From assembly GCA_015501585.1 (NCBI GenBank), contig JADNRY010001053.1:1-18078 (forward strand): DNA of 18,078 bases, given 5' to 3'. The notes beneath the pieces are model-generated. The model worked only from the letters and a program-made list of their open reading frames with translations. It was not told the DNA's origin and searched no databases. Below are positions 10,085-18,078 of this stretch, in pieces. Positions within the stretch are counted from its first letter, which is position 1; each line of letters starts with the position of its first letter. This DNA is from Rhodocollybia butyracea (Eukaryota > Basidiomycota > Agaricomycetes > Agaricales > Omphalotaceae). The position numbers and the translations under genes are program-made.

Positions 10085-11248
10085 CTACATCAGCACACAC
10101 TCTCCCCGCTTTTTCTCTATGTCTAGCGCCTCTTCCGCCTCCTCAGAAGCCAACCTGAACTTCTCTTCTTCAGTAAGCAGGCCCTTCTTCGCTCGTTCCC
10201 TCAAAGCCTTCCTCCTACTTTCTCGTTCGGCCTTTGCCCGTCTAGGAGGCATTGTCGGTTATCGATACAAATGATACATGATGAATACAAGAGTTTGAAT
10301 TACGCCATGGAAAAAATCGGCGGGGGTGCGTAGGAATTTGAGCGATTAGTGTGTTTAGGTTTCGGGGTAGGGTTGATATTATTGGAGGTTGTGCGATTAA
10401 ATTCATTATTAGGGGAGGTGAGCGAAGAAGAGCTGAAGCGTCATGAGTGGATACTGAGGGATATGGGTAAGGAATAAACATACCTGTCCACTTTGGAAAA
10501 TGGATTGGGCATTGGAACAGTTGGTTTAGATGTTGACGTCGACGTTGAGGATTGAGAAGCTGCAGCTACGTTTGAGTTTGTTGACATCGTCTTCTTGATT
10601 GCACCGAAAGTTGCGGAAGCCGCTTGAGATGCGGACGCTTTGGTACTGTTAACGGGTATAGAGGATCGAGTGGACGATGCTGGAGCATTGCACATATGGT
10701 CCGCCGGGAATCGATGGGATGGGCAGTAATCTTGCCTACATTTCTGAATACGATGGACAATTAGTTGGTGAAGGGAACACAAGGACAAGACACTCACGTC
10801 ACAGCGTATTGGTGCAAATAAAACTTTTGTGCACTTTCTATGCGCACAAATTGGCTTCGATTTCTGTGCCTTGTGTCCGGTCATAACTGAACACTCTTTC
10901 GCAAAAATGATCTTCCATGCGAATGTTAGGATCTTCTCCAGGGCGAAAGGAGACAGGTTCATTGCAAAGTGGGCCTGAAAAGATGAGTTCATAGAAGTAA
11001 GATCCTGAAGAACGAAACGACATACAACTAGGAGCAATTCTGTTGTGTTTGCTCTCGTCGTAATTAGGGCATGAATGTCCAGTGACTTTGTAGTGATCTT
11101 GACAGAAAGGTTTCTGGCAATGTTGGCATTTGAATGGTAGAAAGTCTACCAGATTGCAGGTAGGATGGGTGCATTGCTGGCCAATAGCAAGCAGCGGGCC
11201 ATCTTGTTCGGCTTTGGGTGTAGCTCGAGATGACGAGGATGAGGACAT
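10085..11248 (-). CDS. ZFAND2/AIRAPL-like tandem AN1 zinc-finger protein with C-terminal CaaX box (one-base frameshift)
   Basis: A proteostasis factor of the AIRAP/AIRAPL (ZFAND2) type; relatives bind ubiquitin, Cdc48/p97 and the proteasome under arsenite or heat stress. Exons on the minus strand are 11248-11026, 10974-10798, 10743-10484 and 10241-10085; introns are 51, 54 and 242 nt. The first AN1 finger has perfect spacing (C26, C31, C41, C44, C49, H52, H58, C60), then a CPLCNEPV block with H97 and C102, and a second perfect AN1 finger (C117, C122, C132, C135, C140, H143, H149, C151). A Ser/Thr-rich linker and a charged helix (LTEEEKFRLASEEAEEAL) follow. The protein ends CVLM, a CaaX prenylation signal as in AIRAPL. 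One T too many in the five-T run (10903-10907) breaks the frame between F98 and A99. With it removed, all four exons join in phase to 271 residues. That is either a consensus error or a fresh inactivation. Confidence 0.9.
10242..10483 (-). other. unusually long (242 nt) last intron of the ZFAND2-like gene
   Basis: The donor GTATGT follows the codon fragment AG of residue R220, and the acceptor CTAG lies directly before the last exon. Phase 2 joins correctly to A + CGG GCA AAG. The other two introns of this gene are 51 and 54 nt. An in-frame ATG (10249-10251) lies just inside the intron and reads into the last exon, so a transcript started within the intron would encode only the charged CaaX tail (55 residues). 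Confidence 0.7.
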
Positions 11249-11384
11249 GAGTGTTTAGGGGAGTGAAGATAGGTATTGTAAGCAGCTTTTAAACCAAAAA
11301 AAAGCTTACGCGTCGACCGCGCGTTGCTGGTCGGACGCACAGTGACAAAGTTAGGTGCTGATTACCAATACCGATTGCATCAGT

Positions 11385-11397
11385 TTCTAGAAGCTTC
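11385..11397. promoter_or_regulatory. perfect three-unit heat-shock element, adjoining E-box
   Basis: TTCTAGAAGCTTC contains the canonical TTCnnGAAnnTTC arrangement bound by HSF trimers. It lies 137-149 bp upstream of the ZFAND2-like start codon (minus strand). It is directly followed by the E-box CACGTG (11398-11403), and a CCAAT motif lies near 11364. AIRAP-family genes are known heat-shock-factor targets in animals, so position and family agree. Binding itself is inferred. Confidence 0.6.
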
Positions 11398-11403
11398 CAC
11401 GTG

Positions 11404-12158
11404 ATTCTCCGCCAAATTTCCTCACGCCCTCATGTATGCGCCTTCATCCAACAAGTTCCCTCTATAGTGAGGAATTATCAGCTCTTGACAGTGGAAACAC
11501 GTATCATATATTATCATTCTTTGAAAAGCTGCGACGTTGGACGTCGCTGGATCTCCTATTACAGGCTATAGTACAATATAAATTTGACATAGATGAGAGT
11601 ACCTTAATCAGTCAACTTCCCTCGCCTCGCCTCCGGCTCTCATGTGAATGAAGCTCCATATACAAGCAGAACACTGTGCACATGACTACCTCACGGTGTA
11701 TCAGACTATCGAGGCTATCCCAGGACCCATAAAGGCCGAAACGAGGGGTACGTTGCACCAGAAAAAAACTTCAGTCGGGCTTAAGTTGACTTTACTATAC
11801 CAAAAAACTAACGACACCTTCTCTATCATGAGGTCTCAAAACCATCTGATTTGTGAATACCATCCATAATGTGCGGACGCGGACTAAACGTCTAGAGTGC
11901 CACGGTGACAAATTTCTCATCCTTCATTAATCATAGTTTTGTGACCAATTCGCGAAGATTTATTAGGGTAACCAAATTTGCACCAAGGCAAATATCTCCG
12001 AGGATTATTTACGTATTTTAAGCTTCATAAAACCCATTTGTCCGATTAAATACGAGAAAGTTCTAAATCATGTAAGTAGTGTCCGTGTAAGATCAACATA
12101 GTCCTATGGGTGGATGATGAGAAACGATAGCGAAAAAGATTCAAGGAGGAAAGCATAC
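11404..12158. other. intergenic region upstream of ZFAND2-like and downstream of the secreted-protein gene
   Basis: Two plus-strand frames (11436-11651 and 11648-11869) have no recognisable motif and no intron pattern joining them. No gene is supported. The 3' UTR of the secreted-protein gene should begin just below 12159. Confidence 0.45.
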
Positions 12159-12982
12159 CTAGTTTCCGCTGATGGCGTTCTGAGCAGCCTGGTACGCAGA
12201 CTGGACTGAACTGGGGGATGTAGCATCGTTCCAGTTGTTTCCGGAAGGAACAACAACGCTTTGGCCAGACGAAGAGCCAGAGAACCCGAGGTCGGACTGT
12301 ATACTGTGTTAGCAACTTTGCAATTTTTTCAGCGACTTCGCGACTTACGGTTGAGAGGGATCCGTCAGAGTTGTAGAGACTCGAGTAGTAGTTGACAAGC
12401 GAGGAGTCATAACCAGCCGATCGTCCCGATGTGTGCATCAAATCTCCACTGAAAGAGCTGCTGGAAGAAATGTATTGCTGGAACACTACACAATTCGGTG
12501 AGTTAATTAATTAGGGAGGTCAAAGCTGCTTTTACTCACCAATAGTCTGGGTTTCAAACGTCACAGATCTGCTCGGTGATGATCCTGGGTGATAATAGAT
12601 GAATACGGGGTGTACGGATATAATATGTGGGCTTACTGCTTGGCCATTTCTTGCAACACGAGGAGCTTCTGTTGAATGACCTCGATGCTCAGAGATTGGC
12701 AGACAACCTCCTGTTGTTGGACGATAACCTGGGTGGAGACCTCTCCAGAAAAGTTGTCAGATCCGTAGAAGTTGTCAAAGCCCGAGAGCGAGGAGAGACC
12801 TCCCCACGAGTCAAAGCTGGTGTAACGACGGTCTAAAGGACTTGGGTCAGTTTTCCTGTATATGGTGTAGTGGTACCCGACACCTACTCAAAGCTCTGAG
12901 TCTGGGGGTTGAAGGGGGCTGCGATGGCACTGCCGGCGAACGCAGAGACGGAAAGCAAAGAGAGAGCGATCTTGGCGAACAT
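12159..12982 (-). CDS. small secreted protein of a basidiomycete family without known function (one-base frameshift)
   Basis: Exons on the minus strand are 12982-12888, 12840-12637, 12584-12540, 12485-12349 and 12296-12159; introns are 47, 52, 54 and 52 nt, one with a GCTAAC branch point. A clear signal peptide (MFAKIALSLLSVSAFAG) ends near A21, with likely cleavage between AIA and APF. The mature protein has an FDSWGGLSSLSGFDNFYG block and a Q/V-rich helical region (VIVQQQEVVCQSL, QQKLLVLQEMAKQ). The segment IITEQICDV follows, then a glycine/serine-rich C-terminus ending QAAQNAISGN. I recognise the Q-V-C-EQIC pattern from secreted proteins of many mushrooms but know no function. One extra T in the TTT at 12556-12558 creates TGA after CDV. 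Without it the exons join to 205 residues, so the gene is probably intact. Confidence 0.83.
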
Positions 12983-14627
12983 GACTGTCAAAGTAAGTCT
13001 CGTTGGTGAATGAGTGTAGATGGGTAGCTTAAACTGGAAGTGGGATCAGCTATAGAACACTACACAATGAGGAAGAAGTAGCAAACCTGAAACGGATGTA
13101 AACAAGGTTCAAAGGAGGATTCGAAAGAACGAAGTAGCGACCTGGCCAAAAAATGAAGTTGAAAGAACGAAAAGGAAGACGCGAAATGATACTGTTCTCG
13201 ACTTTCCTCCTCTAGATTTTATAGGGCAAAAAGGCTGTGTGGACCTCATCCCCTTCCTTTGGGTCCATTCACTATGTCGTCTGCGCCGCTATCCAACCGT
13301 TCTCCTGAGAAGTGAAAGACAGTGCCTGTCAATTGTACATGTCGACTCTCGAGATCATAGTTGGGCGCCGAGTTCCATTGATTTCTCAACAATCCACGAT
13401 CCCTTCTTGACGGACCAGGACCGCCGGGAATAACTTGTCAATAAAACGTGTAAGCAAACACGAGTTCGTACAGAAACAGCTCTACTTCGAATCAAACAGG
13501 TTCTGTTCATTGCTTGCCGAGCGCTGCACTCGCCCATGCATTCCGTCTAGTTTGACGAACGCAAAGGTCGGGAAGTCGGAAGAAAAAGTATCACGGTATC
13601 GGAAGACATCATAATTTGAGTTCCAACCACTTGGTGGTTGATCTGGATATCTGATTCTACCAATAAAGTTCATAGAATTACTAGTTCTAGGAAACAGCGA
13701 AGACAATTTAGATGAGCGTTGATGCAGCTCGACGCAGCCCAGGTTAGCGGGTCCGGGAAGAAACACCGTGTTTGAATCCTCAAAATGTCTAACATGGGGC
13801 AATGACAGTTGCTACCAGTGGTAGTACTTGTGTGAGCTGGAAAGCTGTAATAGTACGGCGTCAAGCGGGCAGAGTCAATGAATTTTAGAACGTACGGAAC
13901 ACGGTCCCACCTAGACTTGAATGTTCCAGTCGACTCTTACACGTTGACACATGGATTAATTACTGGATGATTGGCAGAACAGTGATACAGAATAAAGATG
14001 TTATTTTGGGAGTTTACCGAAGAGAAACCAAAGTATGGCCTAAGAACCTGGTGACTGGTTGGAAAATTTTCTATCCAGTTCAATAACCGTCTTGCTCTTC
14101 AAAGAAAAGCTCAACGGGCGCTGATGCAACCCTGAAGATCAGAAGGCTAAAAGGAAGAATCTATTACACAGCATTTTCCAAGAGAATGATAGATGATCAT
14201 CAGCTTAGGCCTTAGGAGGCCTTTGGACTGCCTTAGGCAGGTTACCTTTTCTTTGCGGCATCCACTTACAAGGTCATAAAGCAGACGGGATCCTTCAGTC
14301 GAACCGGAGCGCTGAGCGCTCGCTTGTCCACCACTTTGAGCGGAAGTGTTACTTCAAAGGACGGGATCTTTCATGAAAGTATATTTGGAAAGTGGGCGCT
14401 GAGGCCGAGCTCACTTTTTGAATTTCGCAATGTAATTGAATTTTAACATCTTGATTCTTCAACCGGCCTTCGACCTCCTTCAACCCCGAGAAATTACATG
14501 CGCACCCTGGTACCGTATGTCCTTGGGGTTGAGTTTTAGATACTTATCGACGGATCTCCGAAAACTCGATGGATGAAATAGATTATACTTGCTCATTTGA
14601 TTTTACACGTGTATCACTACTATCTAC
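12983..14627. other. promoter and long intergenic region
   Basis: The first part (to about 13225) is the promoter and 5' UTR of the secreted-protein gene. The remaining 1.4 kb holds no supported gene. A 106-codon minus frame (13482-13802) has a fairly protein-like composition but no recognisable motif or splice extension. A small hairpin, GAGCGC-TGA-GCGCTC, is at 14307-14321. Confidence 0.45.
13217..13223 (-). promoter_or_regulatory. TATA box of the secreted-protein gene
   Basis: TATAAAA on the minus strand, about 235 bp upstream of the start codon. The transcript leader would be about 200 nt, possibly with a 5' UTR intron, since several AG acceptor-like sites occur between 13015 and 13100. 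Confidence 0.4.
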
Positions 14628-15415
14628 TCAACTACACTCTTGCGTGAGCTTCGAGAAGATGCCCTTTGAGCCCGGAGCGTAGTGCGGCAAGAGCTTGTTT
14701 ATCTCAAGAGCAAACAAATCCGATTTCGCATACTCAGAATGAGCCTAAAAGGTAAAACAAATTAGAAACTCTGTGGAACGACTCATCACAGAAAAAAAAT
14801 GCTTACCGCTCTGGACTCCCACCCAAGCACGTATACGCACACCCTGTCATTCGAATTGGAAGCAATTCCCCAATTACCTCCGGTGAATCCCTTTGCATAG
14901 TAACAATCTGTGAACGTCTTGTGCAACGTTTCAGACATTGACTCAGGTTTTGATGTTTCTTTCAAGTAAATGAGCGCCTATACAAGACAGACAATGAGAC
15001 GAGTATATTGAATCGCAGTGTAGTTAGGCGTACAAATTCAGATATAGGCGCTGTCAGCGCTGGTCTCACTTCTTCGGCGAACCGAAAAAGGCACCAGCCA
15101 CGAAGTAGGGCTTTGAGGCGACATCTAAAGCGTTCACGTTTTGCCTAAAGTTTCCAGAGTCGCCTTTGAATTCGGTTGGATTGATTTCTTTGGGCCATTC
15201 TATGGGAACCTGTCAATGAAGGCTATTCGGGAGCATCAAGTAACTTGCCAATAACCCAGAGCAGATGCATTGACTCGTCATCTGTGAGCCCATAGTATTG
15301 TTCCTTCACGCCTGGCTTTGAGACTGTTTGACGCAGACTCGCAAAAGCAGGGCTATGAAGACTGAAAGTTTTTTGAGACAGTGAACTGAAGATACTCGAG
15401 GATTAAGGGATTCAT
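14628..15415 (-). CDS. ABM-like (dimeric alpha/beta-barrel) protein, two one-base frameshifts
   Basis: Exons on the minus strand are 15415-15256, 15209-15034, 14977-14807 and 14744-14628; introns are 46, 56 and 62 nt. Repaired length is 207 residues with all phases matching. The N-terminal block LEYLQFTVSK and the C-terminal block GFTGGNWGIAS...VYVLGWESR-AHSEYAKSDLF resemble fungal proteins with two ferredoxin-like ABM repeats, the fold of antibiotic-biosynthesis monooxygenases. No catalytic residues can be assigned, so an enzymatic role is not claimed. Frameshifts: one extra base in the six-T run (15369-15374), and one base missing in exon 2, most simply in the five-A run at 15085-15089. The second of these restores an EEVRPALTAPISEF stretch. 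The first donor (GTTATT) is weak; a GC donor four bases on (GCAAGT) does not preserve phase. Confidence 0.72.
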
Positions 15416-15446
15416 GTTCTGGGGGAATGAGATGTGGGAATAGCCA

Positions 15447-15453
15447 ATTTATA
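15447..15453 (-). promoter_or_regulatory. TATA box of the ABM-like gene
   Basis: TATAAAT on the minus strand, only 32 bp before the start codon at 15415. If used, transcription would begin almost at the ATG and leave a very short leader. Confidence 0.45.
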
Positions 15454-15494
15454 GCTGCTTTCGTCGCCGACGTTGGCCATGGTCCAAGAGGTGA

Positions 15495-15524
15495 TGAGTC
15501 AGGGATGAGTCCAAGGATGAGTCA
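15495..15524. promoter_or_regulatory. triple TGAGTC (Gcn4/AP-1-type bZIP) sites in a divergent promoter
   Basis: TGAGTCA (15495-15501), TGAGTCC (15506-15512) and TGAGTCA (15518-15524) start 11 and 12 bp apart, on one face of the helix. Two are exact matches to the TGASTCA bZIP consensus. They sit in the middle of the 185-bp gap between two divergent start codons, 80 bp from the ABM-like ATG and 77 bp from the EAF7 ATG. Control of one or both genes by a Gcn4-like factor is inferred. Confidence 0.55.
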
Positions 15525-15600
15525 AACCACTGACCGAGAAAGACCGTTCGCGTGACTGTCACCATCAGAGTGACTGAATTCCAACTTTCTTAAATCCTTC

Positions 15601-16464
15601 ATGATGGCTGGTTCGTCGGCTGAGACCACTGCTTTTCTGGACACCGTTGAAGGCGAAATTTCCTTCTTTCGCTCAATAATGCGATCCCGGCCAGTTGGAA
15701 TACACCGCCACTTTCACGTTCTTACTATGCGAAGTTCGATATACAAAGACACCGGCCATTGGGTTGCTGTAGATGAGCTGTGGCAGAAACTGAAAACTTA
15801 TTATGATATTGATGCTTTGGACGCAATTGTGAACATTTTCAGACCTGATTTTTTGTCTGCGATGCTTATTGAAGCCTAGGACTTGGAAGCAGAAGGATTC
15901 GACAAATCAGTTGTACTATCACCCGCCATCGATGACACTACCGTACCTCGTCCTTTCTTCAGTGAAGAATTTTCACTTGCCAACGAACCTTTCTTTGAAA
16001 CAATGATATCAACGCGTAGAATGAATTCAGTGCCATCTCCACCCTCATCTCCCGAAAATTCTGCGTCTCCGGCTGTGAAAGTGAAGGCTCCGCGATCAAA
16101 GAAAGGGAATGCCAAAAGCAAAGCGAGCATGGCTGGGCTTGTTGGTGGGAAAGTGACAGTAGTGACCTTACCGACAGTGGGGAGGAAGGATTAGCGCGGA
16201 GTGTCGTTACGGCTACTGATGGTGGTGAGACTGTAGACGGGGAAGAGGAAGACACGGAAATGCAAGATACCTCCTGGTATGTGATGTCAATTGTAATTGA
16301 ACACATTCTGATGCTGTTCTGTAGAAACATCAATACCCAAGACTGGGCGACGAAGACCGTCCACGAAAAAAGCTGCTACTACACGATCACGAGCTGCGTC
16401 TCGTCCAACGAAGAAGACGGAAAAGATAACAGCCTCAAATATTATACCTGTACTGTATAAGTAG
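15601..16464 (+). CDS. EAF7: EAF7/MRGBP (CT20 family) subunit of NuA4 histone acetyltransferase (one-base frameshift)
   Basis: A non-catalytic chromatin subunit that, with Eaf3 and Eaf5 in yeast, links NuA4 to transcribed chromatin. Exon 1 (15601-15828) has the family signature: EGEISFFRSIMR, then RPVGIHRHFHVL (residues 30-41), then WVAVDELWQKLKTYYDIDAL. Intron 15829-15879 removes a stretch that otherwise ends in TAG. Exon 2 resumes DLEAEGFDKS and PRPFFSEEFSL, then an acidic/serine tail. At 16147-16152 (GGGAAA) one base is missing; adding one restores SDSSDLTDSGEEGL in frame. A second intron (16277-16324, GTATGT...TAG) probably leads to a basic exon with KTGRRRPSTKK and a stop at 16462. As written, the junction yields TGA directly, so the last join needs a further frame correction or the protein ends there. 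The start could also be the second ATG (15604). Confidence 0.88.
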
Positions 16465-17254
16465 CCAAGTGCCAACCGAGATACCAGTGATATTTGAACA
16501 CTCTTCTCTGGCGCACATCTGGTATATGTCCGTATTTCACGAACCCTCCCCGACCTACTCATGCTCAGCTTGAACGTTAACGTCCATTTTATATCGCCAG
16601 TGAGTAATGTTCCATGTAGTAATACATATCTTATGTAGCCCAGATCTTTTCCCGACGATACCCTCACTAACACAAACCACAATCACTATCTTCGTGGTGT
16701 ATTTTTAGTACAAGCGTGAAGATCAAGATCAACAGACATATTTGTATTATGGCCCAAGACTCCATCTACCCACACGATGCCCACATGTGCACGCTGTAAC
16801 TAGCCTTTACGGACCGAAATTCACCATCTTAGCCTTCACGCGACAAGTCCTGCCCTAAATCATCGATTGCCGTGGATGTTTTTGCTTTGTTTCTCTTGCC
16901 CATGGATCCGCGTACAGATATTTTGATGGTAGAGCTGTCCAATTAGTAGTGCCTCAAGACATCGAAGGAACTAGGAAAAATGCGAACCTGCTAGCGCTGC
17001 AAAGGATAGAATGTTTCCCAAGATATCAGTTCTGAGCTGACGTCACAACTCGGGTAGTTAGTTCTCTTGCGTCAGGTCAAAGCGGATCATCTCGTTCAAA
17101 AATTGCTTGCAGTAATTAACCGCTCAGATGCACCATTATGTAAATGTGGAGCAAATGTTATGATGGTGGGAGCTAGCCCAGGCCATAAGTGGATTCTCTC
17201 GGCGACAAGTCAATCCTCTTTGTTTGGCCCGCTCACGAGTTGGTTGATCAATAG
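16465..17254. other. intergenic region, possible upstream exons of an unrecognised gene
   Basis: No firm gene. The plus frame at 17067-17276 contains PLCKCGANVMMVGAS, which faintly recalls the CxCG start of GRF-type zinc fingers, but the following cysteine is missing. It might supply upstream exons for the coding-like segments at 17255-17464. The EAF7 3' UTR lies at the beginning. Confidence 0.3.
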
Positions 17255-17464
17255 GGACAAACTGAAATTCCCCTAACTTTTAATTGGACGTGAGTGATTC
17301 ACACAAAGAGCACTGCTAACAACACCTGCAGTCATAACATCGCAAGGAGGAGGAGACGGAGCGACGATATTCGAGCATCGCTTGGTATGAAGCTCGAAGA
17401 AACAGAACCAGATTCTGCCGAAAGTGCTCTAGATGTAAACTGGAAGATCTTCGATGTGGCGTAA
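17255..17464 (+). CDS. likely 3'-terminal exons of an unrecognised gene
   Basis: Two short open segments, 17255-17289 and 17332-17464, join in phase across a 42-nt intron (GTGAGT at 17290, GCTAAC branch, CTGCAG at 17331). They give TEIPLTFNWT followed by a run of five arginines and SDDIRASLGMKLEETEP, ending KIFDVA with TAA at 17462-17464. The splice signals are good and the composition looks protein-like. An acceptor (ATAG at 17251-17254) precedes the first segment, so earlier exons should lie upstream. I do not recognise the protein. It ends 140 bp before the next gene's ATG on the same strand. Confidence 0.38.
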
Positions 17465-17574
17465 AGGGGTCACACGAGGGCGGATAAGCGCTTGCACTTG
17501 CACAGACTCCCAAGCCAGCTATAATTTGAATTCGCCACTCCTTACTTTAACTACCAACCACAACCACCACGAAT

Positions 17575-17582
17575 TATATATA
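17575..17582 (+). promoter_or_regulatory. TATATATA box of the membrane-protein gene
   Basis: TATATATA ends 22 bp before the ATG at 17605. If it is the true TATA box, the start site would fall at or after this ATG, which leaves open a later start codon or a different initiation signal. Confidence 0.3.
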
Positions 17583-17604
17583 CACCTATCGCATCATTTA
17601 ATAT

Positions 17605-18078
17605 ATGTCCAAATCCACTTCAACAACTCTGTCTTCACGCGACAATTCCCCTGAAAGGGACTTCATCGCCCCAGATAAACAGTCCATCGCTCTCTCGGTC
17701 CTTATAGTCCTGGGTTATATGTTCGCCTTCAAGCGCTGTCGCTATCGCCGTGTATATCGGCTTCTCAATTCTATTTTTCCTGGCGGCGATGGTCTTTACC
17801 GACTTCTGGGTGCGATTGGAGGATCTAATCTATCTTATCGTCGTAGACTACACCATTGGTCCGTTTGTTTTCTTTTTCTTAATTCGCTTTCTCAACATAC
17901 TATTAGCTTTTGTCATGTGTACCAGGCCTGCGTCGTTTGACTTCTTCCAGACTTTTGGGACCTATATTATGGCAGTTATATTGACTACCATTCTATTCTT
18001 ACTAGCATGCACCAATCGCTTCAACGAACCGTATACGAGGTCCGTCAAGAGTATGCTCGATTGCTACCGCATGTTTAT
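17605..18078 (+). CDS. polytopic membrane protein of unknown function, 3' end outside the window (one-base frameshift)
   Basis: The start gives a polar N-terminus (MSKSTSTTLSSRDNSPERDF) and then a first membrane segment (IALSVLIVLGYMFAF). After AA at 17731-17732 the ATG frame becomes Arg-rich and stops at 17940. The next frame instead continues with AVAIAVYIGFSILFFLAA, TIGPFVFFFLIRFLNI and TYIMAVILTTILFLLAC, and stays open to the window end. Dropping one A joins the two parts into one protein with at least four membrane spans. The strong alternation of hydrophobic helices with short charged loops (DFWVRLED, TNRFNEPYTRS) shows that the second frame is real. No family was recognised. The one-base shift fits the homopolymer pattern in neighbouring genes. 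Confidence 0.68.

Noticed and set aside
10085..10251. Independent 55-residue gene starting at the ATG inside the intron
   Set aside because: The last 52 codons are fully explained as the phase-matched terminal exon of the ZFAND2-like gene; kept only as a possible internal start.
12627..12836. Plus-strand 69-codon frame
   Set aside because: It is the antisense shadow of exon 2 of the secreted-protein gene.
16287..16682. 131-codon minus-strand frame
   Set aside because: It is antisense to the basic last exon of EAF7 and its 3' UTR and has no motif.

Overview
The window reads as nuclear DNA of an agaricomycete (mushroom-forming) basidiomycete. Genes are split by many very short GT-AG introns, mostly 46-64 nt, often with CTAAY/CTRAY branch points about 15-25 nt before the acceptor. 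The families also fit: a mushroom-expanded protein-kinase-like family, a berberine-bridge-like FAD oxidase, an F-box protein, an EAF7 histone-acetyltransferase subunit, and secreted proteins of unknown function. Intergenic stretches are 1 kb or longer.

Layout, left to right. (1) 2-1264 (+): the body and C-terminus of a decayed fungal protein-kinase-like gene. (2) 2286-2364 (+): a tRNA-Ala(TGC) with a 6-nt insertion at the canonical intron site. (3) 2510-4535 (-): a secreted BBE-like FAD oxidase with many one-base frameshifts. (4) About 5143-5210: a helically phased GACC repeat cluster. (5) 5769-7386 (+): an intact four-exon F-box gene. (6) About 8344-8713 (-): a possible LRR-like gene remnant, then mostly empty DNA with a GGTCAGA heptamer repeat. 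(7) 10085-11248 (-): a ZFAND2/AIRAPL-like tandem AN1 zinc-finger gene ending in a CaaX box, with a perfect heat-shock element upstream. (8) 12159-12982 (-): a small secreted protein of unknown function. (9) 14628-15415 (-) and 15601-16464 (+): an ABM-like (dimeric alpha/beta-barrel) gene and EAF7, divergent from a 185-bp promoter that carries three phased TGAGTC sites. (10) About 17255-17464 (+): the likely 3' exons of an unrecognised gene. (11) 17605 to the window end (+): a polytopic membrane protein, cut off by the window.

The genes do not form one pathway or cluster; they are ordinary neighbours. ZFAND2-like and EAF7 are housekeeping/stress functions (proteasome/Cdc48-linked proteostasis and NuA4 chromatin acetylation). 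The FAD oxidase and the small secreted protein enter the secretory pathway.

The strongest cross-cutting observation is technical or evolutionary. Six separate genes (FAD oxidase, ZFAND2-like, secreted protein, ABM-like, EAF7, membrane protein) each become conserved proteins with consistent splice phases only if single bases, nearly all in short homopolymers, are added or removed. The F-box gene is clean, and the kinase gene has two in-frame nonsense codons that indel errors cannot explain. Homopolymer consensus errors are the simplest explanation for the first group, and true decay for the kinase. I found no CRISPR array, no complete transposon and no clearly new multi-gene system.
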